64,000 bases of DNA from Temnothorax longispinosus (taxonomy: Eukaryota; Arthropoda; Insecta; Hymenoptera; Formicidae): positions 14,253,189 through 14,317,188 of the forward strand of contig NC_092367.1 in assembly GCF_030848805.1 (NCBI RefSeq). The letters are read 5' to 3'. Below are positions 38,273 to 48,612 of this stretch, one piece after another. Each line of letters starts with the position of its first letter. Positions within the stretch are counted from its first letter, which is position 1. The notes beneath the pieces are model-generated. The model saw only the letters and a program-made list of their open reading frames with translations. It did no database searches and was not told where the DNA came from. The position numbers and the translations under genes are program-made.

Positions 38273-39127
38273 TACCGTATTTTCTAAAAAAACGTTATAT
38301 TTCAAAAATGTTTTCACGCTATCTTGGAGCAACAAAAAAGCAACAAATTCTGGTGTATTTGTTTTTTGGATTTGAGCACTCTATATAGGTTTTTTATTAT
38401 GACGACAAACTGCCCCCCCCCCCCATTTCGATCGCCGTTTCCTGCTAAACGGCTTGAGCAACAAAATCCGGACTAGAGCAACAGCACATAAATAGCACTA
38501 AATTTTTTAATAGGTGCGGATTTTTTTGCAATAGTGGGGGGGTTAACTTGATAGAGGTGGCATTGACGTATAATAATGGGCAGTACGCGACAGTGTTCAT
38601 AATTGCATGGCATTGCCTTAATTTTATATTATTTATATATAGGATTGACGGCATTGTAGGTATTGACTAAGCATTGTCGGCAGTGTACGAAAATGTCGGC
38701 AGTGTTTTACAGCAATGCCAAAAATCGGCATTGGTGTACAAAATTTTGGGTTGTGAATTCCCCCCCATCTTATATATTAAAAGAAAATTTATTTCTGATA
38801 GTAACACACATATTTTCTTTATGCGGTATTGTTAAAAATTAATTTAAAAATATCAATGTATTAGTTTCAAGATATTTCTAAGATATTATTAACGTAGAAA
38901 AAGAATTTATACTTTTGAATCAAAGAAAAATACGAACTAAGAGTTTCTTACATTTACGAGCTTTCAGTACGTCACTTTACTATTTAATTACGTTACCATT
39001 TCCGAAGTGGATACAATAAGTTTCTATACCACTTTCGCATTTAGAGAATCTTGATTATAGAAAACATCGCATTATATAAAACGCTGTGATCTACGACGGC
39101 AGATAAAGAATTGACCGTTTACCTGTA

Positions 39128-39180
39128 CACTGAGAGAAATACTTTTTTAATTATTAATATACCATGAGTTTAGACTTGAT
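39128..39180 (+). mobile_element. Solo end of a CACTGAGAGAA-type MITE
   Basis: TA followed by CACTGAGAGAAATACTTTT matches the terminus of the complete element at 39829-40052. No partner inverted end is found downstream, so this is a truncated copy. Its true right limit is unknown. Confidence 0.5.
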
Positions 39181-39828
39181 ATCTTTGTCAGAAATATACA
39201 AATGTCAATGTAAATTCGTAATATTTAATAATAATATACGTAACTGTATAGTAAAAATACCATCAATTTATATGAAATTGTATGTATATTAAATGTAATG
39301 TCTTTGTAATTAACAAATTTATATTAATTATTAATATAAGTATAATCAATAATCTCAAATAAATTATTTTATTTGTCGAAATTGATAAAATATTTTACGC
39401 AAACATACATTTATTTATGACAAAGAAAGTCAATATTATGCAGTAATGTTGCCTCTGAATTAAGAGGAATATATGTTTACTTGGAGCTTGGGCTGTACGA
39501 CGAGACGGGCGGCAGCGCGGGCTCGCGCGGCGAGAGTTCGGCTCGTGCCCGCTACGCGGCGCATCGCCAGTATCCTTACTCGTAATTAAGATTCAACATC
39601 GACTCTTATATCTAGGGCAGCTCGGGAGTGTTTCTCCACTTTCTCCAGCGTTCGCCAGTCAGAGCGTGCTCACTAGCAGGGCTTCTGACATAACCCTTTT
39701 TGTTTACGAAGTGTTCTCCTCATCTGGGGCCTTCGTTTAAACAAATGTATTATAGAAAGAGCAAAATTCAAAAATTTGTTTGGTTTGTTAACAATGAAAT
39801 ATTGATATTAGAATAACAAGATCGCGTA

Positions 39829-40052
39829 CACTGAGAGAACAGTATATTAATAGTTAATATACCTGCTTTGTCGTTAATGTAAGAATTTTTTATATTATAA
39901 TATATTTTTATACTGATAAATGTAGTTATATTCAGTGATACGCAATATAGCATATATTAATCATGAAGAAATATTTATTAGGGACGGACATAAAAAATTC
40001 TTACATTAACGACAAAGCATGTATATTAACTATTAATACTGTTCTCTCAGTG
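39829..40052. mobile_element. TA-flanked MITE, CACTGAGAGAACAG termini
   Basis: Inverted arms of about 65 bp (CACTGAGAGAACAGTAT at the left, the mirror ending CTGTTCTCTCAGTG at the right) include the blocks 'ttaatagttaatata' and 'tttgtcgttaatgtaagaat', almost without divergence. TA dinucleotides lie directly outside (39827-39828 and 40053-40054). Length 224 bp, no ORF. The high arm identity suggests a recent insertion. Tc1/mariner-type by TSD. Confidence 0.9.
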
Positions 40053-40054
40053 TA

Positions 40055-40740
40055 GGGCTCGAAGGTCCGCCCACGCCGTTGGATTTGGACAGTGGAAGCC
40101 AAGTTAGCCAAGGATTCATCCTCCGACGCGTCGTTTCCTTCATCGATCGTGTCGTACATGCATGTCGCATTTATGTCTCTCACACACATGCCCGTCCACG
40201 ACGCTCGACGTACGCGCGATATGTGTATCCAGAGAACGTTCAGTGCTGACGAGAAACAGCGCGAAAACACTGCCGGGCGACATTTTACGCTCCGCCGCCG
40301 CTGCTGCCGTCGCGAAAGCAAACGCGGTTAACTTCGCGCCGGCTCGGCCGACGCGACGATCGCGAACGTTCGTCGACATAGCCACGAACAGATTCGGCTG
40401 CCACGCGCGTTGTTTTTCGCACGAACGATTCCGCATCGCTGTCAGGAACGAATATACCGAAGCGAAGACACTTGTCGCGTTCGCGCGTTTTGAACCGGCG
40501 AAATAGACGAGAGACGCGACGTCGCACCGAGCGTCTCTCGTCTGCGCGAGCAGCCTGGAGCAACCGTGCCGCAAGTCGCGTGAGCCCCGTAGGGCGTGAC
40601 GTCACGATGCGCGGCGTGTTTAACCTGCGCGCGACGCGCGCGGCATTTGACGCAGTATTTAATTTGTTCAGCAGCCGCGTAGATCGCGATTGTAATAAAT
40701 TTGATAGTGCAGTGAAATAAAATATTTTTCGAAGATCGTG
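40055..40740. other. CpG-rich block upstream of U6 and NOP2
   Basis: A GC- and CpG-dense block of about 700 bp between AT-rich flanks. ORFs overlap on both strands (for example 40140-40574 minus, 40162-40506 plus) and have arginine/alanine-rich CpG-driven composition with no recognisable domain. It may be a promoter or 5' exon of an unseen transcript. Confidence 0.4.
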
Positions 40741-40941
40741 ACATTACTAGTTTTACATGTGTAAAACGAGTAAACGAGGCTGATATAGCATTGTTAAGTA
40801 GAAGGATCCATTCCGCCGCTGCTGAAAATTTCAAGAATCCGTTCTAGTTCGCTCGCTGTCCGCTAGATCAGCGTTCGAGATGCATTTGGAACTCCACAAG
40901 AGTAACTTTCTCGAGAGCGTTTTCCGGTACGCCTTGTAGAA

Positions 40942-40947
40942 TATATA
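40942..40947 (+). promoter_or_regulatory. TATA element of the U6 gene
   Basis: TATATA lies 24-29 bases before the U6 start. This is the position that, together with an upstream proximal sequence element, directs RNA polymerase III in insect U6 promoters. I cannot define the proximal element with confidence. The candidate region is about 40905-40935. Confidence 0.6.
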
Positions 40948-40970
40948 GAGTTGTAGAAGGGCACTCTCTT

Positions 40971-40987
40971 GTACTTGCTTCGGCAGT

Positions 40988-41027
<40 letters not shown>

Positions 41028-41078
41028 GGCCCCTGCGCAAGGATGACACGCAAAATCGTGAAGCGTTCCACATTTTTT
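40971..41078 (+). ncRNA. U6: U6 spliceosomal snRNA
   Basis: This is the RNA component of the U4/U6.U5 tri-snRNP that forms the catalytic core of the spliceosome. The full gene is visible: the 5' stem-loop (GTACTTGCTTCGGCAGTAC), the invariant ATACAGAGA box at about 41010, AGATTAGCATGGCCCCTGCG with the AGC catalytic triad, the internal stem-loop, and the 3' tail GTGAAGCGTTCCACA. It ends in six T (41073-41078), the polymerase III terminator. The GTAC/GTAC pairing in the 5' stem is compensatory, so the stem is kept. TATA at -29 supports an active gene. It lies about 1.1 kb upstream of NOP2 on the same strand. Confidence 0.97.
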
Positions 41079-41354
41079 GGCAAAAATTATGAGGATTATT
41101 GAACTTTCTTTTAAATTTATTTTTGAATCTAACACGCGTGTGTGTGAAATCCTTAATTTTTTTCTTTAATTACTTAATTTTGACTATTTGATACAATTTT
41201 AAATGCGTTTGTTTTACAAAATAGCCTGTTACTATAATTTTTTAAATAACAAATAAAAAAATGTGATGTATATGTGAGTATAATGAGACAAATAAATGAA
41301 TAGATTTTTAGTGTAATTCTCGAGCCCGTTACCATTACATGACAGAATCCTAAT

Positions 41355-41563
41355 GCAAGGATGACACATAAAATCACAAAATAATTCACATTTTTTGATA
41401 AAAATTATGATGGTTATTAAACTTTTTTTAAAAATTTAAAATTTAACACGCATGTTAAATCCTTAATTTTTTTCTTTAATTACTTAATTTTGATTATACT
41501 TGATTGAATTGTAAATGTGTTGATCTCACAAAATAATCTGTTAATTTTTTTAATAATAATTAT
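41355..41563 (+). pseudogene. Decayed tandem duplicate of U6 3' end plus its 3' flank
   Basis: Bases 41355-41396 match the last about 40 bases of U6 (gcaaggatgacac, a degraded tail, then cacatttttt), offset 318 bases from the functional gene. The similarity continues through the 3' flank: 'aaaaattatga.ggttatt.aac', then 'aatccttaatttttttcttt', then 'aattacttaattttga', to about 41563. Shared flanking DNA shows a DNA-level tandem duplication rather than a retrocopy. The U6 5' half is absent or unrecognisable, so no functional RNA is expected. Confidence 0.85.
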
Positions 41564-41636
41564 GCAAAAAGATATAAAATACAAAGAGATAAAATAAAGA
41601 TGGAATAAATTTGGACTTTAGTGCATTTTTGATCGC

Positions 41637-41642
41637 CACGTG
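41637..41642. promoter_or_regulatory. E-box CACGTG upstream of NOP2
   Basis: A CACGTG palindrome in a GCCACGTGA context, 471 bases before the NOP2 start codon. Canonical E-boxes are bound by Myc/Max and related bHLH-Zip proteins, which commonly control ribosome-biogenesis genes. A second copy in nearly the same context lies at 41942. The role is inferred. Confidence 0.45.
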
Positions 41643-41941
41643 ACCGGAATCGGAATACCGGATCGAAACTTGGTCCTCTCACTCCCCTCTTCACTCCACC
41701 GGAGTCAGCAGTCCGCCCTCCACCGTCACCGTCACCACGTTGAAATCTTCGACCACGCTGTGACCGTAGGTTATGGCAGTTTCGTAGTATGGCATTTTGA
41801 TAAAATCGATAAAATAATTTGCCGAGATATTGAATTAATATTACAAAGCTATTTTCAACAGTCTTATTATATAATCGAAATTAACATTTCGGTATTAAAG
41901 TATATTATACAAAATTATAATTTATACCGCCCTATTGACGC

Positions 41942-41947
41942 CACGTG
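41942..41947. promoter_or_regulatory. E-box CACGTG near the likely NOP2 transcription start
   Basis: CACGTG in a GCCACGTGG context, 166 bases before the NOP2 ATG. Shortly downstream, ACA/GTAAGT at 41977 is a possible donor of a 5'-UTR intron whose acceptor would be the TAG immediately before the ATG at 42113. If so, this E-box lies in or just before the first exon. Confidence 0.45.
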
Positions 41948-42112
41948 GAGGTTAGAAACCTGAAATTGTTTACACAGTAAGTAGTACATAATTTTATATT
42001 AAAAATATTAAGTACTAGCTGGAGTATTTATCATTTACAAAATATAATTTAAAAACATATATGTTGCAAACGGTTGTCGAATAAAAGATCTGTTAAACAG
42101 TTTGTAGGCTAG

Positions 42113-45100
42113 ATGGGTCGCAAAGCAAAATTTGATAAAGACTCCAAGGTTCCCAGTGGTCATGGGAGGAAGGCGAAGAAGCAGAGCGATCCGACATTCC
42201 CTAAGGGAGTTCTAAGTATGAAAAGATAGTAATAAATTTTTGCTGATATTTCTACGAAATTATATTAATCTATCGGTTCGTGTTACAGTCAAGGAATCTA
42301 ACAAATTAGGTCACCGGCAGATGCAAAGAGCAAAGAAGAGACTATTGAAGAATCAACAGCTGAAAGAAAATGCGAAGAAGTTACTTAAAAAGAAAACCAA
42401 TATGGAAGAACAGATACAGCTTAAAAATGTATGTTTCTCGTTTATATGATAAATGTCTGTTATTACTTTGTCTACAACTTTTATATAAATAATTTTTTAG
42501 TTAATCGAATAAGAAAGCCATTTTTTGTCTAAGCTTAGATCTAAAGCAGCTCAATATTAATTTCCGTGTATGTGTATTATTTATAATACATATACATATA
42601 TATTCTAACTTATTAAACTGTGCACCGATCACCATCGGACTTGAAACACAGTTATTGTTGGAACAATAAATCCAAGTCCGACAGTGATCGGCACGCAGTT
42701 TAATAAGTTGGAATATATATGTATATGCATTGTAAATAATACACGGAAATTAATATTGAGCTGCCTTAGATCTAAGCTTAGACCAAAAATGGCTTGTATT
42801 CTTATTCAATTGTATATCATAGCGGTCTTGTTTTCTCTTATTATTAATCTTTTATTTAATTAATTTTAGAAGGAAGATATATTAAACCAGCAGAAACAAA
42901 AGAAAGAAAAGAAAGTAAAATTTGTCAATGACAGTTCTCACAAAGATGACGAGATGGAAATTCAGTCTGATCTAGGATCAAAACTAGAAACAAAGGTAAA
43001 GCAAAGTAAAAAGAAAAAGAAGATAAAACAAAAAGATGTAACCAGGAATATAGGAAGTGATAGTGGCAAGAATCATTACAGTGAAGATGACGAAAATAAT
43101 CAAGTATCCAAACCAGGCAAGAAAACGAAACAAAAAAAAGTGAAAGGCACGAAAGCTAAGACCAATGTAGAACGGAAAAATGATAGTAATAAAAGTAATG
43201 ATAGTGAGGATGAAGGAATTGAAATATATTCTAGTAATCAAGTATCCAAACCAGGCAAGAAAGCGAAGCAAAACAAAAAAATGAAAAGCATGAAAGCTAA
43301 AATCAATACAGAAGGTGAAAATGATAGTAATAAAAATAATTATAGTGAGGATGAAGAAAATGAAATATATTCTAATAATCAAGTAGCAAAACCTGGTAAG
43401 AAAACGAAACAAAATAAAAAAGTGAAAAGCACGAAAACTAAGATCAATATAGAAAGTGAAAATGATAGTAATAATGAGGATGAAGAAATGGAAATATATT
43501 CCAATAATCGAGCCAAAGTAGGCAAGAAAGCGAAGCAAAGCAAAAAAACGAAAAGCATGAAATCTAAGACCAATATAAAAAGTAAAAGTGAAAGTGAAAG
43601 TGATAACGATATGTTATTTAATGGCAATGATGATGAAACTGAAGAAGATGAAAATGAACAAATGGATGAGGAAGATGAAGAGAATACGAGCGAAGATGAC
43701 AATCAATTGCTCTCTACAGCAAAATCAAAGAAAAACTTGAAGAAAAGGAAACAAACATTTATGGAGGATAACACAGAAAGTGACAGTGAAGAAATGGCAT
43801 CCAGTGACGAGGAGGAATCTGTTGAAGACGAGCAAATGGACGAAGATGAAGAGGAAAATGATGAGAGTGACGATGATGATTTACTTCCAATAGAAAAAGC
43901 TAATAAGAAATTGAAAAAGAAGAAAGAGAAGGAAGAGTGAGTGAATTTTCAGTTACTTTTTTTATACTATAATTTTTCTTTTAAAGATTTTTCAAAATAC
44001 TATTTTTATACTAATTTTTCTCTTAATTAATTTTTTTTATTTTTTATTAAATAGGAAGCTTGCCGAGGAAGAAATGGATGATATGATGGCACATCAAAGT
44101 GTGTTCTCTTTTCCGACCGAGGAAGAACTTGCCAATGTTACTAGCTTAAAAGATATTCAGCAACGAATACGAGATGTCATTATGGTATTGTCAGATTTCA
44201 AGAGATTGCGGGATGAAAATAGATCGCGTTCTGAATATACCGAACTGCTCCGACGGGATTTATGTACATATTACAGTTATAATGATTTCCTAATGGAAAG
44301 ATTGATGCAAATATTCCCGCTGGACGAGCTATTAGAATTTTTAGAAGCGAGCGAAGTGCAAAGACCTATGACTATCCGCGCGAATACTTTGAGAACGCGA
44401 CGACGTGATCTAGCTGAGGTAGGTTTATATCTATATTATAGACTAAATCAATATTATTTTTGTATCCTTAGTAATTTACTTATAATGTCGAATCTATTTT
44501 CAGGCCCTCATCAACAGGGGTGTCAATCTCGACCCAATAGGAAAATGGACAAAGATTGGTCTAGTGGTGTATTCCTCACAAGTGCCTATGGGCGCAACAC
44601 CAGAATATCTAGCTGGGCATTATACTATACAAGGTGCTTCCAGCTTCTTGCCCGTAATGGCATTGGATCCAAAAGAAAATGAAAGAATCCTCGACATGTG
44701 CGCTGCACCAGGTGGTAAAGCCTCGCACATTGCTGCTATGATGAAAAATACCGGAACGGTATTCGCTAACGACGTAAATAAAGAACGATTGAAGGCTGTC
44801 GTTGGCAATTTCCACAGGCTCGGTATTGTCAATTCTATAATCTGCAGTTACGACGGACGAAAATTCCCTACGGTAAGAAAATCTTTCTTCCGTTAGTCTC
44901 TATAGCTCGCTGTAAAGATTATGGTTTCAAAATTAATGAATGTGACAATTTTCAGATCATGAAAGGCTTCGACAGAGCTTTGTTGGATGCCCCGTGTACA
45001 GGTACAGGAGTAGTCGCGAAAGATCCCAGTGTGAAGGTGAATAAGGCGGAAGTGGACATCCAACGCTGTTGCACATTACAAAGAGACCTGTTATTAGCTG

Positions 45101-45420
45101 CAATTGATTGTGTTAATGCACGTTCGGAATCAGGTGGTATTATCGTTTATTCCACTTGCTCGATTCTACCGGAGGAGAACGAGTGGATTGTCGATTACGC
45201 TCTTAAAAAGCGCGACGTCAGGTTACTGCCTACCGGCCTGGAATTTGGAACCGATGGCTTCACGAGCTACAGGCAACATCGATTTCACCCCTCGCTGAAA
45301 TTAACTAAACGATTTTATCCGCATGTACATAATATGGATGGTTTTTTTGTAGCAAAACTGCAAAAATTCTCCAACAATGTTCTTAGTCAGAAAGTTGTGG
45401 AGGAAGAAATGTCCGATTAA
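42113..45420 (+). CDS. NOP2: Probable 28S rRNA (cytosine-C5)-methyltransferase NOP2 (NSUN1), 6 exons
   Basis: A nucleolar S-adenosylmethionine-dependent enzyme that makes 5-methylcytosine in large-subunit rRNA and is needed for 60S assembly. Coding exons joined by phase: 42113-42215, 42289-42428, 42870-43936, 44055-44418, 44504-44872, 44956-45420; 2508 nt, 835 aa, near the usual 800-855. The start MGRKAKFD is the family's conserved opening. Exons 1-3 are a basic/acidic nucleolar tail including four about 46-residue repeats. Exon 4 begins the N-terminal PUA-like/NSUN region. Exon 5 carries YSSQVPMGATPEYLAGHY and the SAM motif LDMCAAPGGKASH. Exon 6 carries the motif IV DAPCTGTG cysteine and the catalytic STCS cysteine (YSTCSILPEENEW). 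All six exons connect without a stop. It converges on CCZ1. Confidence 0.93.
42507..42807. mobile_element. Palindromic MITE inside NOP2 intron 2
   Basis: The inverted arms (about 140 bp each) share 'aagccattttt', 'tctaagcttagatctaa', 'gcagctcaatattaatttcc' and 'ttaataagtt', and meet at a hairpin round 'atcggacttg ... caagtccgacagtgatcgg'. It accounts for most of the 441-base second intron of NOP2. It has no ORF, and the target duplication is unclear. Strong palindromy means the intron RNA could fold into a long double-stranded hairpin. Confidence 0.8.
43101..43620 (+). repeat. In-frame coding minisatellite in NOP2 exon 3
   Basis: Four units of about 129-141 bp begin near 43101, 43239, 43380 and 43509. 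Each encodes a NQVSKPGKKxKQ-like basic stretch followed by an acidic SEDE/NEDEE segment ending EIYSxN. The fourth unit is diverged and indel-bearing. Unit lengths are multiples of three, so the reading frame is kept. Confidence 0.85.
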
Positions 45421-45781
45421 AATTTTCTTAAAAATTTGTTCAACAATTTTTTTTATAATCAGATTACAGGAATGCTATTATTACATACAATTATTATTAT
45501 AGCATTACTTTATCTCATTTACATATACAATTTTTGTTAATTTTTCAATAGTAATGAATAATAATGGATAATATAAAATATATATATATATAGAGAAAGA
45601 ATTCACATTTTATATCACATGTGTATATAAATACACAGCTTTCTACAATTACTTCACTTATCATTAATATGTATATTGCCTGTTAATAATTGGCGAGATA
45701 AAACTGTTATGAAAAGTTACTCGTGAAAATAAGGAAATAATATTTATAATTTCATTACATATTTTCATTGTTATACATTCA
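45421..45781. other. NOP2-CCZ1 convergent intergenic spacer
   Basis: 361 AT-rich bases separate the two stop codons, so the two 3' untranslated regions must end or overlap here. I see no canonical AATAAA on either strand at an expected distance, only AT-rich variants. Sense-antisense overlap of the two mRNAs is possible. Confidence 0.6.
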
Positions 45782-47904
45782 TCAGTGGAAAAAAATACTT
45801 TTTAATTGTTTCTCACAAAGCCTCTTCACTTCATCTATAATAAACAGAAAGATTATTAGGCAATCATGAGTTCAAACGCATAGAATATATTGTACTTACC
45901 ATCAATTTCTATAATACTCGCACTTTTCTGCTGTATGACAACAAAAAATTCTCTCAAATTAGACAACTTTCCAATAACCCAATAATCACTTATGGTCTTT
46001 ATAATTATTTCTCCGGCTTCCTTCATTCTAAAAGTCAATTGATTAACAATAATTCTCATTAACGCATGTGTTTAATGAATTTTGGAAACGTACCTGTTCC
46101 TATCGTATATATCAGTAATGATCCTCAATACCTCAGGTGTGGTAAGTACATTAGAGCAACGTCTATTATCTAAATGTATCGTACTTTTGTACGCTAAATT
46201 CAACTTATTAAAATACAGATACTTCGTACACGATTCCGGCGTGACTATTACATGTTTAGAACATTGCTCAGCTACAGAGCTAACTAATGTGGTTAATTGT
46301 GGCCCCAGAAAACTGTCTAAGCTTTTGAAGAAATCAATTAATAAACTAGTTTTTTCTGGAAAGTAAAAAAAAATATTAATATTTTAATTTTCACGTTGAT
46401 AAAACAATGTAGTTAATAATAGTTAATATATTTTAGTTTTGACTTACTATCGACGAAGAGACATATTGTAGCGCTTAGGGCTCGATACACTACTAGGTAC
46501 AACGACACAGGTTTAGTAGAGTAGTTGATAAAAACTTTTGGCGATTTTCCAATTAAACTGGGCTCGTTAACGCTAGCAGGTCCGGTAACAAATCTAAAAC
46601 AAAATATTTTTAATGACATTTTTACTGCAACCTCCATTTAAATTGCAACGAAAATATAAAATCTGTTCTTACTTTCCATAGTGTGAAGTAGTGAACGGTG
46701 AGGGAGAGTTTCTAGGTATTGAGCCTCCATGCAACTCTTTTTCAAGATGAGCCGGCAAAAGAGTACTCACTAAATAATTATAAACTACTTGCATGTCCTC
46801 GGGTTCTAAGCCGCTCCTAAATCACACGTCGCATAAATTTTGTATAAAAAAGTATTCAAAATATGCTTTATGTTAGAGAAAGAATGTATGCCTTGACTTA
46901 CCAAACAACTTGGTCATTATAAAGAAATGCTGTGTATTTTACTTGTGTAAACATAGCTTCTACAAGATTCATAAAGCATTGCACTTTGAGAAACGTAATC
47001 TTGTCAAGAGGTAAGAATTGTAGACCTTGAAAAACGTCTAGTATATCACTATTACTCAGTTTTAATGAAAGTAGATACTGAAACAAATCGAAAGTGAGAT
47101 AAAGTAAGGATACATATCCTAGCATACATGTGTCTAGCTTATTTAGTTTACATTTAATAAACAAATGTGCATTTGCTTACTCGTGAATAAAAATGTTCCA
47201 GTTTAAGCTTTAACAGCATCACAGAACCACATTCAGGATCGTTAATGATAGTTTCAAAGGAACCCATGAATAATCTAAACATCATATATGTCTGCTTTAA
47301 TATAGCTTGGCAAACACTGCTGGATATCTCGTCATTCTGATACTTATTACCGTCTCTTTCTTTATAAATGTATGGTACACCAACAATCTGTAGAATATCA
47401 ATATAGTTAATTTGTAACTCACCCTAATTGAATTAAATGATTACTATTCATGTTGCCCTATCTGTTATAACATCTTAAAGTACGTACCATTACCATCCAG
47501 AAATTAGGCTCTGGTTGATAGTATATCTGACGTGTTTTGTGTGTATGGCAATAGTCACATGGCTGCCCAGGGTTGAAAGATCTGTAATATGATTTCTCTC
47601 GTGACACCATTCTTCATGGAGATACATAATTGCGATACATACTCTGTAAACTTGATTATCGCTTCGCTGAGCCCTATGTTCTTGATTTGAGCATCGAGGT
47701 CCTTCTCCGGATAGTAATACAATATCTTCTTTTCCTCCTAATAAGAAAAAAAAAACATGTTTACATCACAGGCAACTTATTTAAATTAGAAAAATATCAC
47801 ACTCTGCATACATATCCCTGTATACTTGCCTCTCCCTCTTTCTTCGCATAAGTGCCATTAAAAATGTAAAAGTGTTCCAACGTGATCTCGGGCTTGGAAG
47901 TCAT
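45782..47904 (-). CDS. CCZ1: Vacuolar fusion protein CCZ1 homolog, 10 exons
   Basis: CCZ1 pairs with MON1 to form the guanine-nucleotide exchange factor that activates Rab7 on late endosomes, lysosomes and autophagosomes. Exons on the minus strand: 47904-47830, 47737-47643, 47581-47488, 47387-47181, 47077-46902, 46816-46673, 46593-46448, 46355-46094, 46027-45900, 45834-45782; 1380 nt, 459 aa, against about 480 in vertebrates. It opens MTSKPEITLEHFYIFN and continues EEKKILYYYPEK, IGLSEAIIKFT and QPEPNFWMVM, the longin-1 (INTU) domain typical of CCZ1. Exons 4-6 hold the helical middle and exons 7-9 the second and third longin regions. Intron 1 uses a GC donor (GAG/gcaagt) with an AG acceptor. 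All phases agree and no internal stop occurs. It converges on NOP2, 361 bp apart. Confidence 0.93.
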
Positions 47905-48612
47905 TCTATGAGTTTAAGTGAAGTAATCAAGCTATTGTAAACAGTACAAGAATTCGGTTCATTGAGACTGCTGAAAACAGGGATCTTGTCAAAAGGATTA
48001 GTTGATTCTGGAGACCTCACTCGATAAAAGCACCAAGCTCCAGGCTCCAGATTCAATTGTGTATGTGTGTATGGTATGTGCAGAGAGAAAGAAACCTCAG
48101 AAACCTGAGAGAGGCCATCCCTGTCTTTTTACTGGGGACACATTTTCCGACGCGCCGCCTGAGAAAGTGCGCCTCATTTACGTCGTTTCGCTCGGTAACT
48201 GCACATGGTTTGCGTCCGTGCTAATGGTTTGTGTCCGAACTACCCAGCTGGAGGGGATATGCTGGCTGCGGCGCGGCGGTCGCGCTCGGCGCCCGGCACG
48301 TTTTTATATAAAAACTCGAAAATTTTACTTTGACCATTTTTCCAAAAAATCGCTCTGTAACAGCTTGAAGGCTAGCTGATTACGAATATGATAGTTAAAA
48401 AAGTGCGATTTTCTCATTATTTTGGCCGTAATACGGATTTTACGATTCTAGTAATAATAAATGACTCGATCCTATCGACCCTTATAATTCAGACTTTGCA
48501 TCGTAATATCTACGCTCGTAGGGCACGTAGCGGAAAAATAAAAACACTCTTATATAAATCGACCCCAAGCTATCGATCAAGCCTACTTAGAACTTAATCC
48601 GTTCACTCGTTA
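47905..48612. other. CCZ1 upstream region with GC-rich promoter-like block
   Basis: A GC- and CpG-rich patch at about 48140-48310 lies 240-400 bases upstream of the CCZ1 start and includes two near copies of TGGTTTGYGTCCG (about 48207-48241). It is followed by a self-complementary tttttatataaaaa. No separate gene is recognised. Likely the CCZ1 promoter and 5' leader. Confidence 0.4.

Larger units (their letters stand above)
36145..38766. mobile_element. 2.6 kb compound foldback element with subterminal GGCAKTG repeats
   Basis: The ends are a run of seven G followed by aaattcaca (36145-) and ttgtgaattc followed by seven C (-38766), forming terminal inverted repeats. The outer about 200 bp on each side carries about ten copies of GGCATTG/GGCAGTG, typical of transposase-binding subterminal repeats. 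Nested inside is a second palindrome (about 36365-38294) with arms of about 770 bp. Those arms hold 166-bp tandem units and inverted copies of an 'agcaacaaattctgg ... gagcactctatat' block. A 398-bp TA-flanked MITE has inserted in its right arm. There is no coding capacity and the superfamily is uncertain. Confidence 0.75.

Noticed and set aside
42984..43538. 184-codon minus-strand ORF rich in Phe/Ile
   Set aside because: It is the antisense of the lysine/glutamate-rich NOP2 exon 3 repeat.
44450..44682. Read-through of NOP2 exon 4 into intron 4
   Set aside because: A good GTAGGT donor at 44419 and CAG acceptor before 44504 restore the conserved NSUN domain; the read-through frame loses it.
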